A stretch of 64,000 nucleotides of DNA from an uncultured Clostridia bacterium. Its GTDB lineage: Bacteria; Bacillota; Clostridia; Oscillospirales; Ruminococcaceae. Below, piece by piece: positions 10,429 through 18,726 of this stretch. The stretch lies in assembly GCA_947389015.1 (NCBI GenBank), contig CANDVA010000013.1:1-64000 (forward strand), written 5' to 3'. The position numbers and the translations under genes are program-made. The notes under the pieces are model-generated. The model ran no database searches. It saw nothing but the letters and a program-made list of their open reading frames with translations, and was not told where the DNA came from. Position 1 is the first letter of the stretch, and each line of letters opens with the position of its first letter.

Positions 10429-10779
10429 ACGCTGAATGCAATTTGTGCATTTAAATTTATTAACTGCACACAGAGGAATGCCTGAAGACACGCGGCTTAA
10501 ATGATTTTTTTGTGCCCAAATTACAAGGATAAAAAACCATGAGTGATTTTGTCAATATTTCTTTACACAATTTTCACAAAAAATTCAAGTTTTTTGGCTC
10601 AACAGCAATACTCATGGAGTGAAGCAAATATTGCCGTTGCTCCGGCTGCCCTCTTTATATTTAAGAGGGCAGCTTGTGCAAAAGGGAAATTTTTCATTTT
10701 AATAAGAGAATGCAAACTTAAAAGATATCAAAACATTCTTTACCTTCTCATTTTTCCAGCAAGTAATAATTTAAATACG
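10429..10779. other. Gene-free region with inverted repeats
   Basis: No credible gene. It holds the TGCA motif at 10437-10449, an 8-bp inverted repeat CCATGAGT/ACTCATGG with arms about 57 nt apart (near 10537-10617) and a perfect 11-bp hairpin at 10645-10673. An open frame here on the plus strand lacks a ribosome binding site and has a low-complexity product. Confidence 0.5.
10645..10673. repeat. Perfect 11-bp inverted repeat (hairpin)
   Basis: GCTGCCCTCTT, a 7-nt loop, then AAGAGGGCAGC. Neither side is followed by a clear T run, so it is not a textbook terminator. It may be a distal terminator or part of an untranslated RNA. Confidence 0.7.
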
Positions 10780-10780
10780 G

Positions 10781-10801
10781 GAGAGCCGAACGCTCTCCCG
10801 C
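10781..10801 (-). terminator. Terminator-like hairpin after the XRE gene
   Basis: GGGAGAGC, loop CGAAC, GCTCTCCC: a perfect 8-bp stem about 16 nt past the stop codon of the XRE regulator at 10818. The downstream T content on the minus strand is modest (GTATTTAAATT). Confidence 0.6.
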
Positions 10802-10817
10802 CGCAATTATAAAAGGT

Positions 10818-11207
10818 TCATTCCCACCAGATAAACTCCACCGCCTTTTCAAAGCACATTTTGTGTTTTACAGCAAAAAACACCTTTGCATCAAACAAAT
10901 CACGCACATACAGCGGCTTTTTCTTTGCCGTTTTAAGCAACCGCTGAAATTGCTCTATATCAAGCCCAAGCAGCAGACCTATCTGTATGAGATGATTTCT
11001 TCGGGGGTTGCGTGTACCGTTCAGCAATTGATATCCGTAGTTCCTATCAAGGTTCAACCGCTTTATCAGCTCGGCACGAGTTATGCCCTTTTCGTCCATA
11101 TGCTCCATTATCATAGTGCAAAGCTCGGGACAGCAGTTTTCCTTTATCAGCGCCTCGTCAAATTCCTCGTCGGTTTCAAGCCATTGCTCAAGCTGTGACG
11201 TTTTCAT
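10818..11207 (-). CDS. XRE-family helix-turn-helix protein
   Basis: 129 residues from ATG at 11207, which follows AAGGAGG; upstream in-frame codons lack a ribosome binding site. Residues about 30-90 form an XRE-like HTH (MDEKGITRAELIKRLNL, YGYQLLNGTRNPRRNHLIQIGLLLGL), and the C-terminal 40 residues are basic, then aromatic. It starts 13 nt after the stop of the Ser/Thr kinase gene and is very likely cotranscribed with it. Inference: it may be the kinase's substrate or a regulator acting with it. Its target sites are not known, though TGCA-spacer-TGCA motifs occur upstream of neighbouring genes. The HTH assignment is fairly safe; the role is open. Confidence 0.75.
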   Translation of the reverse strand: MKTSQLEQWLETDEEFDEALIKENCCPELCTMIMEHMDEKGITRAELIKRLNLDRNYGYQLLNGTRNPRRNHLIQIGLLLGLDIEQFQRLLKTAKKKPLYVRDLFDAKVFFAVKHKMCFEKAVEFIWWE

Positions 11208-11220
11208 ACGCGCTCCTCCT

Positions 11221-13233
11221 TTATACAAACGAGGCGTACTCGCCGTTATACGCCTCCAGACACACCTTGTTGGTACGCACATTCATGCATTGAAAAAACA
11301 TGCCGCTGCTCATTTTATCCTTGACGTTATTCGGGATTATAATGACGAATTGTCTGCGGTTTTTATCAATATGTATACCGCAATCGTTGATACGGTTTAC
11401 AGGCTGATATCCTCCCTCCGTTTCAAGCGGCACAAGAATATCGTATTCAATAACATTAAAACAAAAGCCGCAGTTGCGCACATAAACATCGCGATGCTCG
11501 TTATCTCCGTCTTCAATGTCCTCAAGTGTGACAGTCACTTTAACATCTCCGTCAAATACGCGGAACGCGCTTTTCGGAATGCCCTGAGATTCAAAATCCG
11601 CCCACTCCGTTACCCGATACTCTCCGAGCTCTAAGACGACGCGCTTTCCGTTTTCATTATCGTAGACAGAGTATGGCGCGTTCCGTTCTTTGTGAAAATC
11701 ATAAATTCTTAACTCATTCTGCTTATCCGAAGGCTTCAGAACCGCCGAGGTCACAATTAAATTGTACGTTTCAAAGCTTAGCCCGCCGTCGCCCAGACTT
11801 TCAATGCCCTCGCGTGACATCACGAACGTTAGCGAATTGTCTCCCTTTTCGATGTTTATCCAACCGTTTTCGTCCGCCCAAAGTTCCTCTGACGAGGTCA
11901 GATAGCCCAGAACACTTCTGTCGTCCGAGTTTACGGGGATAACGCCGTGTATATCAGCGGACGGCATTTCCTCCCACGGTCTGATAAACAGCGTGATCTC
12001 AACGTCGCTATCAAACTTCCTTAGCTGTGACGACGGTATCTTTCCTCCGATATTGAAATGACCCGCGTACTCGCTGTCAAGGGCGATCTCAATCGTTTCG
12101 GGTTTTGAAAAAATGCGCATACCGAAAACTGCAAGCAATATCGCCGCAGCGGCGAACACAGCCGCGAGCATTGCCGTATGCCGTGTTTTTGAACGAGGCG
12201 GCGGGGAGTTCGGCACTGTGAAATCGTCGGTTCTTAAAAAGTTGTAATCATTAGGCGCGGCAATTGCCGACGCGCTTATATTGAGCTTGGACAGCGCGTT
12301 CCTAAGTTCCTCCGCGTTCTGATAACGCTCCGTCGGCGTAACGGCGGCGGCTTTTCCTATAACGCTCCACAATCCAATATCGGCTTTTACGGTGTTTTCA
12401 TTAAAAACGCTGTCATCCTCCATACGCTTATACGGACTTTCGGGAACATTTCCCGTCAGCGCGTAATATAACAGCGTTCCGAGCGAGTAAATATCCGTTC
12501 TTATATCCGACTCCGTGTTCTGAGAGTACTGTTCCATAGGCGAAAAGCCCGTTTTCATTATGACCGTATAGCCCTGCGCTTCCTCGGAAAGAAATTGCCT
12601 TGCCGCGCCAAAATCGATCAGCTTAACTCTCCCGTCTCTGCACAGCATTACATTGTCCGGCGATATGTCGCGGTGAAGAACCTCCCCGCTGTGCAGCACA
12701 ACAAGCGCCATTGTCAGCTTATCCGCGATATACAGCGTTTGCGCGGAATTTAACGTGCCGTATTTTACCACATAATTTTCCAATGTAATGCCGTCGAGAT
12801 ATTCCATGACATAATAGGCGGTATTGTTTTCGTAAAAGCACTCGTAAATGCTTACGATATTCGGATTACCGTTGAAGCGCCGCACAAGCTCCGCCTCGTC
12901 AAAGAATTTTTCCGCACCGGTATTGAATTGTTCCGCGTTCTTTTCGCTGCCCGGAATAACGTGGTTTCCGCTGCTGCGCTTCGCGAGCGTTGTAGGAAAA
13001 TACTCCTTTACGGCAACGGTCTCTCCGTTATGGGTATCGTATGCAAGATACGTTATTCCAAAGCCGCCGCGCCCTATACTCCCTCCGATGATATACCTCC
13101 CCGAAAGCTTAGTCCCTCGCGCGAGAACAAACGGCTCGCCGTCGCCTTTTGTGTAGCCGCATACGGAGCATATCCCGCCCTTTACACTCAAAGGCGAGAA
13201 GCAATTTTTACATAATTTCCTCGGAACTTTCAT
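11221..13233 (-). CDS. Transmembrane Ser/Thr protein kinase with N-terminal zinc ribbon
   Basis: 670 residues. ATG at 13233 is chosen because AGGGAG lies 8 nt upstream; a GTG three codons earlier has no spacing to it. Order of parts: zinc ribbon with Cys8, Cys11, Cys22 and Cys25; Hanks-type kinase domain about 40-310 with a GRGGFG loop, AVK lysine (Lys76), HRDISPDN catalytic loop (about 187-194) and DFG (about 207-209); one membrane helix about 354-374; then an extracytoplasmic region of about 295 residues without PASTA repeats. The catalytic loop has Ser where HRDxK kinases have Lys, a variant I recall from other Firmicutes kinases. It should phosphorylate cytoplasmic proteins in response to an external or wall signal. 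It is followed by the XRE gene in the same unit. Confidence 0.9.
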   Translation of the reverse strand: MKVPRKLCKNCFSPLSVKGGICSVCGYTKGDGEPFVLARGTKLSGRYIIGGSIGRGGFGITYLAYDTHNGETVAVKEYFPTTLAKRSSGNHVIPGSEKNAEQFNTGAEKFFDEAELVRRFNGNPNIVSIYECFYENNTAYYVMEYLDGITLENYVVKYGTLNSAQTLYIADKLTMALVVLHSGEVLHRDISPDNVMLCRDGRVKLIDFGAARQFLSEEAQGYTVIMKTGFSPMEQYSQNTESDIRTDIYSLGTLLYYALTGNVPESPYKRMEDDSVFNENTVKADIGLWSVIGKAAAVTPTERYQNAEELRNALSKLNISASAIAAPNDYNFLRTDDFTVPNSPPPRSKTRHTAMLAAVFAAAAILLAVFGMRIFSKPETIEIALDSEYAGHFNIGGKIPSSQLRKFDSDVEITLFIRPWEEMPSADIHGVIPVNSDDRSVLGYLTSSEELWADENGWINIEKGDNSLTFVMSREGIESLGDGGLSFETYNLIVTSAVLKPSDKQNELRIYDFHKERNAPYSVYDNENGKRVVLELGEYRVTEWADFESQGIPKSAFRVFDGDVKVTVTLEDIEDGDNEHRDVYVRNCGFCFNVIEYDILVPLETEGGYQPVNRINDCGIHIDKNRRQFVIIIPNNVKDKMSSGMFFQCMNVRTNKVCLEAYNGEYASFV

Positions 13234-13270
13234 TTTGGACACTCCCTTGCGGCTTTCGGTGTTTTATTAT

Positions 13271-13300
13271 ATTATATCATTATACGGGTGTTATTGTCAA
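13271..13300 (-). promoter_or_regulatory. Promoter of the kinase-XRE unit
   Basis: Minus strand: TTGACA (13300-13295), an 18-nt spacer, then TATAAT (13276-13271) with extended TGA. It is 38 nt before the kinase ATG. A second TATAAT overlaps the spacer. Confidence 0.7.
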
Positions 13301-13337
13301 TATGTAATAATTATACAACATTTCAACGGTATTTTGG

Positions 13338-13358
13338 TATGCATTTCTGCATTATTTT
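13338..13358. promoter_or_regulatory. TGCA-N4-TGCA motif, copy 1
   Basis: TATGCATTTCTGCATTATTTT; 18 of 21 positions match the copy at 15727-15747. It lies upstream of the kinase promoter. Possible regulator binding site. Confidence 0.4.
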
Positions 13359-13364
13359 CAAAGA

Positions 13365-13398
13365 ACAGACCCGTATTCCTTGCGAAACACGGGTCTGT
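13365..13398 (-). terminator. Terminator of the secreted wall protein gene
   Basis: ACAGACCCGT paired with ACGGGTCTGT, a perfect 10-bp stem with a 14-nt loop, about 33 nt past the stop of the secreted protein gene. On the minus strand it is followed by TCTTT. Confidence 0.75.
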
Positions 13399-13430
13399 CT
13401 TATAGAGATTTACAATGAATATAAGAAAGC

Positions 13431-15653
13431 TTAATTATGCTTATTCTTACGGCAAATAATTACTGCCGCTGCCGAAGCCGCCGCAAATGCCGCAAAAACT
13501 CCAACGCCTGCCGAGCCCGTGCCGGGATTTGTGGTCGTTTCGGGAACGGAGGATGTATCGGAAGTATTTTCGGAAGCGCCCATGGACTTTTCATCGAATA
13601 CGATAACGTATTCGGAAGCGTGGCTGAACGGCAATGTAGCCTCACCGTTGCTTACCGTTACGCTTGCGACAAATTCCAATGCTCCGTTGTTGAAGTGGAA
13701 CAGATTCGCCACCTTGCCGTTATTCACGGGCGCAACGGGTATGGTTATATTAGCTTCAAATCCAAAGCTGCCGTTGTGCGCGAGGGAGATCTGCATGCTG
13801 CTCTTTCCCGAAGCGACAGCGTCAACGCTTGCCGCGGGAATGTTGGACGTATTAAGATTCACATTGATGTTGACGTCCGCTGCTGCGTCGCCGATAGTTT
13901 CGGCTTTTATCGCCCACTTTACGCCGTTCTCCAGCGTAAGCTCAAGGGTCACCTTCTTTTCCTTTGCCGTCTCAAAGACGTTTGCCTTAATGGTGGTGTC
14001 CGCAGCCGCGACCTCAATAGACGCGGTAGTGTCGGGTTTTACTTCCTCCATAATGTTCTCAATGGGCTTATCCTCGGTTTTAAAAACCTCGTTGGTATCG
14101 GAGGTCGCAGGATTTGAGGCAGTCGGTTCGGAAGTTGTGGGCTCTGAGGTTGACGGAGTGGAGGGAGTTGACGGAATGGAAGGTGTGGAGGATTCGGGCT
14201 TGCCGATAGTGAATTTCGTTTCCTTGTCCGCGCTCATTCTCAAGCGAAGACCCCAAATATCGGGCTTGACGTATGTAATTTTCGGCAGATCGAATTTTAC
14301 AACATTCTCGCCTTTTTGGAGCTTGATATTGTCCGCAAGAACGATATTTTCCCCGAAATCATTTCCGCTCCTTGTCATGAGGACAACTTGACAAGTAACG
14401 TCATCGTTAAGCTCCTTTACGTTGAAGGCTATCTCGCCGCGATTGTAGGTGCTGTAAAACTCGGAAACCGTATTTACCGGGCAGGTGTTGGGTTCGTCAT
14501 CACCGCCGAAATACCATATGCTGATCCCGCCTTCATACAGCGAGCCCCATGCCGGATCCCACCACTCGGGCATTTCGACGCTCACCATCATATCCTCGTC
14601 GGGTGTAATGTCGCTCTTAAACGTCTCTGTGCCGGTTGCGGTAATGGTCGTTGAATCGTAAAGACCCAGCGTGAACGTGGCGGTATTGCCCTCTTCCTTT
14701 GAGCGGATGTGAACGGAAATCGATTGGAAAGTGTCATACGCCGACTTTATATTATCGGCGAAGTCGACCGAATAAACGTTTTTACCTTCGGTAACATCCT
14801 GTGCTGGGAGACATATCTGCTGATACTCGCCCTTGCTCTCGTCTCCCGTTTCAAGCATTGCGTAAATCTCGGCTTCTCCTTGAATATCCTCCGCCTTGAA
14901 CTTCAGCTCAAAGCTGCCGTACTTGGACGCAAATTCCCCGACCGTAGAGATGCCATCCAGCGAGGCGGGGGAGTCGTTTTTCCAATCGCCTGTGAAAAAA
15001 TCTTCCTCAAACGGTTCATACCCTACCGTTAATACGGGATTTCTATCAATTTCATCGCTGATATTTTTTTCGTCAAAAGTGTACTTTTGAGTTCCCGTAA
15101 CGGAAACATTTTCAATTGCCGTATAAGATACCTCCAGATCGACTTTGGCGATGCTCAGCGTAAGATCGCCGCTGCCTTTTCCGGAAGCTCCGATACCGAT
15201 CCAGCCGTAGGTCTCCACTCCCGAACCCTCAAAATTCGAGTCGGCGGTAGTGATAGTGCCTGTTTTTTCACCGTACCATGGTGAACAGCCGAGTTCCTCA
15301 ACAAATTCTCCGTTGCTGTTCCAACCCGAGCCAAGTACAAACACGCCCAAATCCTCGCCCTCGCCCGTGAGCGTATATGTTATCGTCGCCTTGGATATCC
15401 GAAGCGAATCTTCGATAATGTCGCCTGCAATCTGCGTTCTGATATCCTCCGCCAAAGCCCATATGTCCAGATCCAATATTTCTGTTTGCGTAAAGTCGTC
15501 GGTGTTCATTTCAACAGTACTGCAAAACTCAGGCTCATATGAGTATGACGTCGCTGCGCTCTTAGCAAAAGCCATCGACGGAAACGCCGCCACGGAGCTT
15601 ACAACAGCGGCTGCCGCTGCGGTCAATGCCGCGGTTATTCTTTGCATTTTCAT
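13431..15653 (-). CDS. Large secreted surface protein with signal peptide and C-terminal wall-anchor-like region
   Basis: 740 residues; ATG at 15653 follows AAGGAGG with 7 nt spacing. A signal peptide covers residues 1 to about 31 (basic start, Ala-rich core, cleavage near AFAKS). The middle consists of beta-rich segments that may be carbohydrate-binding-like modules (about 32-180, 190-340, 345-480). Then come a Ser/Thr/Pro linker (about 485-525) and another beta-rich domain. The C-terminus has NPGTG followed by an Ala-rich hydrophobic helix and RKNKHN, the layout of an LPXTG-like sorting signal in a variant form. It is monocistronic, with its own terminator and an extended -10 promoter. The function is not recognised; adhesion to or binding of polysaccharide is a guess. 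Confidence 0.7.
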   Translation of the reverse strand: MKMQRITAALTAAAAAVVSSVAAFPSMAFAKSAATSYSYEPEFCSTVEMNTDDFTQTEILDLDIWALAEDIRTQIAGDIIEDSLRISKATITYTLTGEGEDLGVFVLGSGWNSNGEFVEELGCSPWYGEKTGTITTADSNFEGSGVETYGWIGIGASGKGSGDLTLSIAKVDLEVSYTAIENVSVTGTQKYTFDEKNISDEIDRNPVLTVGYEPFEEDFFTGDWKNDSPASLDGISTVGEFASKYGSFELKFKAEDIQGEAEIYAMLETGDESKGEYQQICLPAQDVTEGKNVYSVDFADNIKSAYDTFQSISVHIRSKEEGNTATFTLGLYDSTTITATGTETFKSDITPDEDMMVSVEMPEWWDPAWGSLYEGGISIWYFGGDDEPNTCPVNTVSEFYSTYNRGEIAFNVKELNDDVTCQVVLMTRSGNDFGENIVLADNIKLQKGENVVKFDLPKITYVKPDIWGLRLRMSADKETKFTIGKPESSTPSIPSTPSTPSTSEPTTSEPTASNPATSDTNEVFKTEDKPIENIMEEVKPDTTASIEVAAADTTIKANVFETAKEKKVTLELTLENGVKWAIKAETIGDAAADVNINVNLNTSNIPAASVDAVASGKSSMQISLAHNGSFGFEANITIPVAPVNNGKVANLFHFNNGALEFVASVTVSNGEATLPFSHASEYVIVFDEKSMGASENTSDTSSVPETTTNPGTGSAGVGVFAAFAAASAAAVIICRKNKHN

Positions 15654-15698
15654 TGGTTTTCCTCCTTACAATTAAATCAAAATGCTTTTTTCTTCCAT

Positions 15699-15704
15699 AT
15701 TATA
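15699..15704 (-). promoter_or_regulatory. Extended -10 promoter of the secreted protein gene
   Basis: TGATATAAT on the minus strand, 46 nt before the ATG. No recognisable -35 is present at 16-18 nt; the TGCA motif at 15727 lies 22 nt further upstream, so activator dependence is possible. Confidence 0.55.
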
Positions 15705-15726
15705 TCATAATAAAAATTAAATTTGG

Positions 15727-15747
15727 TATGCAATTTTGCACTATTTT
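15727..15747. promoter_or_regulatory. TGCA-N4-TGCA motif, copy 2
   Basis: TATGCAATTTTGCACTATTTT, 18/21 identical to the copy at 13338. It lies in the promoter region of the secreted protein gene. Looser copies occur at 10359-10372 and 10437-10449. Confidence 0.4.
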
Positions 15748-15796
15748 GCATGGTTTTACAATGTAAACAGCAAAATTACTCGGACAAAGAGTATTT

Positions 15797-15836
15797 AAAA
15801 AAATGACGCTGTATATTTTTACAGCGTCATTTTTTG
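15797..15836 (-). terminator. Strong terminator of the der-to-terB operon
   Basis: ATGACGCTGTA and TACAGCGTCAT form a perfect 11-bp stem with a 6-nt loop, flanked by A runs and T runs, so it may work in both directions. It is about 75 nt past the stop of the TerB-like gene. Confidence 0.9.
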
Positions 15837-15910
15837 CAGAGAAATATTGTTGTAATGCGGGTTCGGCTATTTTATGTTTTTGACGTTCAACAAGGCTTCA
15901 AAACATCCTG

Positions 15911-17809
15911 TCAAATACCCGCGGCTTCGATGATCTTCGCGATCTCCGCGGAATAGTCGGGAAGTATCTCGCCGCCCTCGATAACCACGTCAAGCACTTT
16001 TTCCAACGCGGAGGCGTTTATCTCCTCAAAAACGGTCTCGGGCATTATCCCGCTTTGGCGGCAGTATTCAACTGCGTTGCCGCTTTGCATACATTTCAGC
16101 ACGGCGAGATGTGTGGGCGTGAGCTCGTTCGCAAAGTCCTGCCATTCAGCGGGCAGCTCCGAAAAAACGGTATTCTGCTCAGTGGGCGCAATGAACTCGG
16201 GTTCTTCGGGTGACAGCTCGGCGCAGTCGGCGACACGCTCCGAAAAATCATCTTCGGCTATCATCATGGACATTTCCTCGATCTCATCCTCGCGCGACGC
16301 GGCAATTTCCTCGACGATCAACTTTTTTGCCAACTCGTCCGACTGCTCGCGAATAAGTCCGAGCTTGGAAACGTCTATCTCCACCTTTTCGCGGACATAT
16401 TCGCTCTCCTCCGCCCTGCGCTTAGGCTTTTCGGGCGCAGATATCCCCTGCCGACGACAGTACTCCGCGACCGCCGACGGTATCAGCTTTTCAAACCGCT
16501 CGTCGGTCACCGCCGACATAAGCTTTTCACGGTTGCGGAAATCGTTCTCCAGCATTGCGATATTCGGAATTATATAGCGCTTGAATTTTGTTCGGCGGCG
16601 AAGCTCCGCCTCCACGCTTTTCAGCAGGTAGCCGATAAATCCCCTTGCAGGCGAAAAATCGAACACCTCCAGCGACGACTCGCCGCGCTTTATGCAGTAG
16701 CGCTCGGCGGCGCTTATCCTCAGCGGACGAAAACCGTCCATTCTCCCGATATCGACCACCGCGCCGCGGAACGGTACCCATGAATAATCCTTGCGCACCT
16801 TTCCGCACAGCAGCTCCACTATATCTATACCGCGCTCCGCAAAATAATCCGACAGCGCTTTTAAAGCCGCGCCGCACGCTCCGTCGATGAGCGGACGCGT
16901 CTTGTCGGAAAGGAATATGCTGCCCTTTATATTATACGCGGAATATTCGGCAAGATAACCGAGCTTTCCATCGTAATTTCCGTTCTCAAATTCCTCCGCA
17001 TAACGCGCCGTGCCGCTCGACGCGCCGATATACTGCGCAACGTCCGGATACAGACCGGTAATGTCGTTGTATACGTAAAAATCCTTGAGCCAGCGCGGCA
17101 TGATCTCATTGAGATATCCCGCGAATGGTCTGCACCCCTCCCGCAGCTCAAGCAGCTTTCCGAACGCCTCCGCGGCGCTCGAAACGCCAATCTTGTTCAG
17201 CAGCTCATAGCAGTACAGCAGCACATACGGCTTGTCGATCTCGGGATATTTTCCGCGCCTTACATCGGTACGCCATGTGAAATACGTCCGCAATTGCGAG
17301 TTGGACATCGCCATATATACGGGCTGTTGTAGCGCGCAAAAAACGCGGCGGTTGAAATCGTCCTCCACGTCTTCCATAAACAGCCCCTGTTTTACCATCG
17401 TGACCTCCGTGCAGCGCCGTGTGATATAACGGTTGTCGGAGATCTCCTCGAGACTGCGCATTTCGCCTATCTTATCGAGCATAAGTTCGTCCTGAGAGCT
17501 CATATGCTCGGGAACGTATTCGCGCGGATAAGCGGCTCTTATCGGCTCACGGTTCGTCGGTCCGATTTGAGGACGGTTTGGAAAAGAACTTCTCGGCGGT
17601 ATCTTCTCGGGCTTATAATAGCCGTCCGAGCTTTTCCGCGCATCCTTTACCGCCAATTTTATCTGCTCGCGGATATCTTTTGGAACGAGCTTAACCGCTT
17701 CGTCTGCAACGCTGTCGACGGTATTGTTCAGCATTTTTTCGATAGTTTTCCTTATCTCACCGAGCGTTTTTCCGCCCGTATCAATGAATTTTTTAAACTC
17801 GTCGGACAA
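15911..17809 (-). CDS. TerB N-terminal-domain protein
   Basis: 632 residues. The only good start is TTG at 17809, preceded by GGGTGG; a stop lies just upstream in frame. Residues about 110-330 look like the TerB_N domain (QLRTYFTWRTDVRRGKYPEI, then YVLLYCYELLNKIG), and the C-terminal part (about 400-632) is Glu-rich and may hold TerB-C. Such proteins are linked in the literature to tellurite-resistance-like or phage-defence systems, but their biochemistry is poorly known. There is no signal peptide or membrane helix. It is the last gene of a seven-gene operon, 21 nt after the Abi gene. An N-terminal stretch (1-60) is helical and charged. Domain recognition is from memory of the family pattern. 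Confidence 0.65.
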   Translation of the reverse strand: MSDEFKKFIDTGGKTLGEIRKTIEKMLNNTVDSVADEAVKLVPKDIREQIKLAVKDARKSSDGYYKPEKIPPRSSFPNRPQIGPTNREPIRAAYPREYVPEHMSSQDELMLDKIGEMRSLEEISDNRYITRRCTEVTMVKQGLFMEDVEDDFNRRVFCALQQPVYMAMSNSQLRTYFTWRTDVRRGKYPEIDKPYVLLYCYELLNKIGVSSAAEAFGKLLELREGCRPFAGYLNEIMPRWLKDFYVYNDITGLYPDVAQYIGASSGTARYAEEFENGNYDGKLGYLAEYSAYNIKGSIFLSDKTRPLIDGACGAALKALSDYFAERGIDIVELLCGKVRKDYSWVPFRGAVVDIGRMDGFRPLRISAAERYCIKRGESSLEVFDFSPARGFIGYLLKSVEAELRRRTKFKRYIIPNIAMLENDFRNREKLMSAVTDERFEKLIPSAVAEYCRRQGISAPEKPKRRAEESEYVREKVEIDVSKLGLIREQSDELAKKLIVEEIAASREDEIEEMSMMIAEDDFSERVADCAELSPEEPEFIAPTEQNTVFSELPAEWQDFANELTPTHLAVLKCMQSGNAVEYCRQSGIMPETVFEEINASALEKVLDVVIEGGEILPDYSAEIAKIIEAAGI

Positions 17810-17830
17810 TTGAATTCACCACCCGAAAAC

Positions 17831-18709
17831 TTAATCCTCGTCAATATCCTTAAACGTCATAAGCTCCTCCCAGTTTTCGGGAAAGCCGAGGTCGTTCAGT
17901 CTTACAGCGTCCGCATTCTTTTTCAGCATACGCGATATCGGCTTGACTATACGCTCGTTCCAGTTTTTCCTGTCGTGATACAACTGTTTCATTACGATAA
18001 TGTATCCGAAAACATCGTCGGAAAGCTCTGGCTCGAAATCGCGCGGAGTTTTCGGCAGTACGGGAAAACGATTGCCGTAAAGCCTGTTATAGTGCGCGCA
18101 ATAATTCCGAAGCTCGTTCATGCAGAATATCCAGTTGTCGAGCTCCGACGCTGAGCAGCTGTAGAAATCGTTCGCGAGCGCTTTTTTATCTGAGCCGTGC
18201 ATATCCTTGTAGAAGAACGCGAGAGTGCCGAAGCTGAACAGCTCCATAACTACCCACAGCGGGAATTTTCCGCCGTGCTTGGAATTGTAATGCTTGACGA
18301 ATTCACGCTCGTCGTTGCACTCGATAAGATAATTCACGCGGGATACAAAACCCTGATGATTATGTGAATGGTCAAAGCTTGACGGGTTCAGATAACCCGT
18401 CGCGCCGTATTTCAGCGCGTGAAAATTCGACACCGCGGCGCGCAGCGCGATCTCGATCTCCTCGAGCGCCGCGATAAGTACGCTGCGAAGCTTTCTGTCC
18501 ATCTCGTAGATCTGCATTATCTTCTCGAAGGTGGTGCCTTCCTCATATTTGTGCTTGCTCACCGAAAACGGCTCGAAATAGTTTGAAATACGATAATAAT
18601 TTATGTATTTCAGTGTCTCGCGAGCCCTTTTTTCGTCACCGAAAATGCAGCCGCGCTCCTTCATTTTGGCTATCTGCTCGTTTATGGTTGATGGTATTTT
18701 TGCAGCCAT
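17831..18709 (-). CDS. Abi family (AbiD/AbiF-like) HEPN protein
   Basis: 292 residues from ATG at 18709, preceded by GGGGG; a TTG four codons earlier overlaps that ribosome binding site. The N-terminal pattern (LKYINYYRISNYFEPF, IYEMDRKLRSVLIAALEEIEIALRA) and C-terminal motif ELRNYCAHYNRL are typical of Abi_2 proteins. The HEPN signature R-x4-H is Arg201 to His206, which in HEPN enzymes forms the RNase site. Members can abort phage infection, though many chromosomal copies are uncharacterised. It lies between the nucleotidyltransferase gene (17 nt upstream) and the TerB-like gene (21 nt downstream). Cytoplasmic. Whether it acts alone or with the TerB-like protein is unknown. Confidence 0.85.
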   Translation of the reverse strand: MAAKIPSTINEQIAKMKERGCIFGDEKRARETLKYINYYRISNYFEPFSVSKHKYEEGTTFEKIMQIYEMDRKLRSVLIAALEEIEIALRAAVSNFHALKYGATGYLNPSSFDHSHNHQGFVSRVNYLIECNDEREFVKHYNSKHGGKFPLWVVMELFSFGTLAFFYKDMHGSDKKALANDFYSCSASELDNWIFCMNELRNYCAHYNRLYGNRFPVLPKTPRDFEPELSDDVFGYIIVMKQLYHDRKNWNERIVKPISRMLKKNADAVRLNDLGFPENWEELMTFKDIDED

Positions 18710-18726
18710 TGTTTCCCCCAAAAAAA

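Noticed and set aside
10543-10812. Possible small plus-strand gene (89 codons)
   Set aside because: No ribosome binding site, and it spans two hairpins; product looks random.
13519-14391. Plus-strand open frame of 290 codons inside the secreted protein gene
   Set aside because: Opposite strand of a gene with signal peptide, terminator and good start; Ser/Thr-rich product follows from codon structure.
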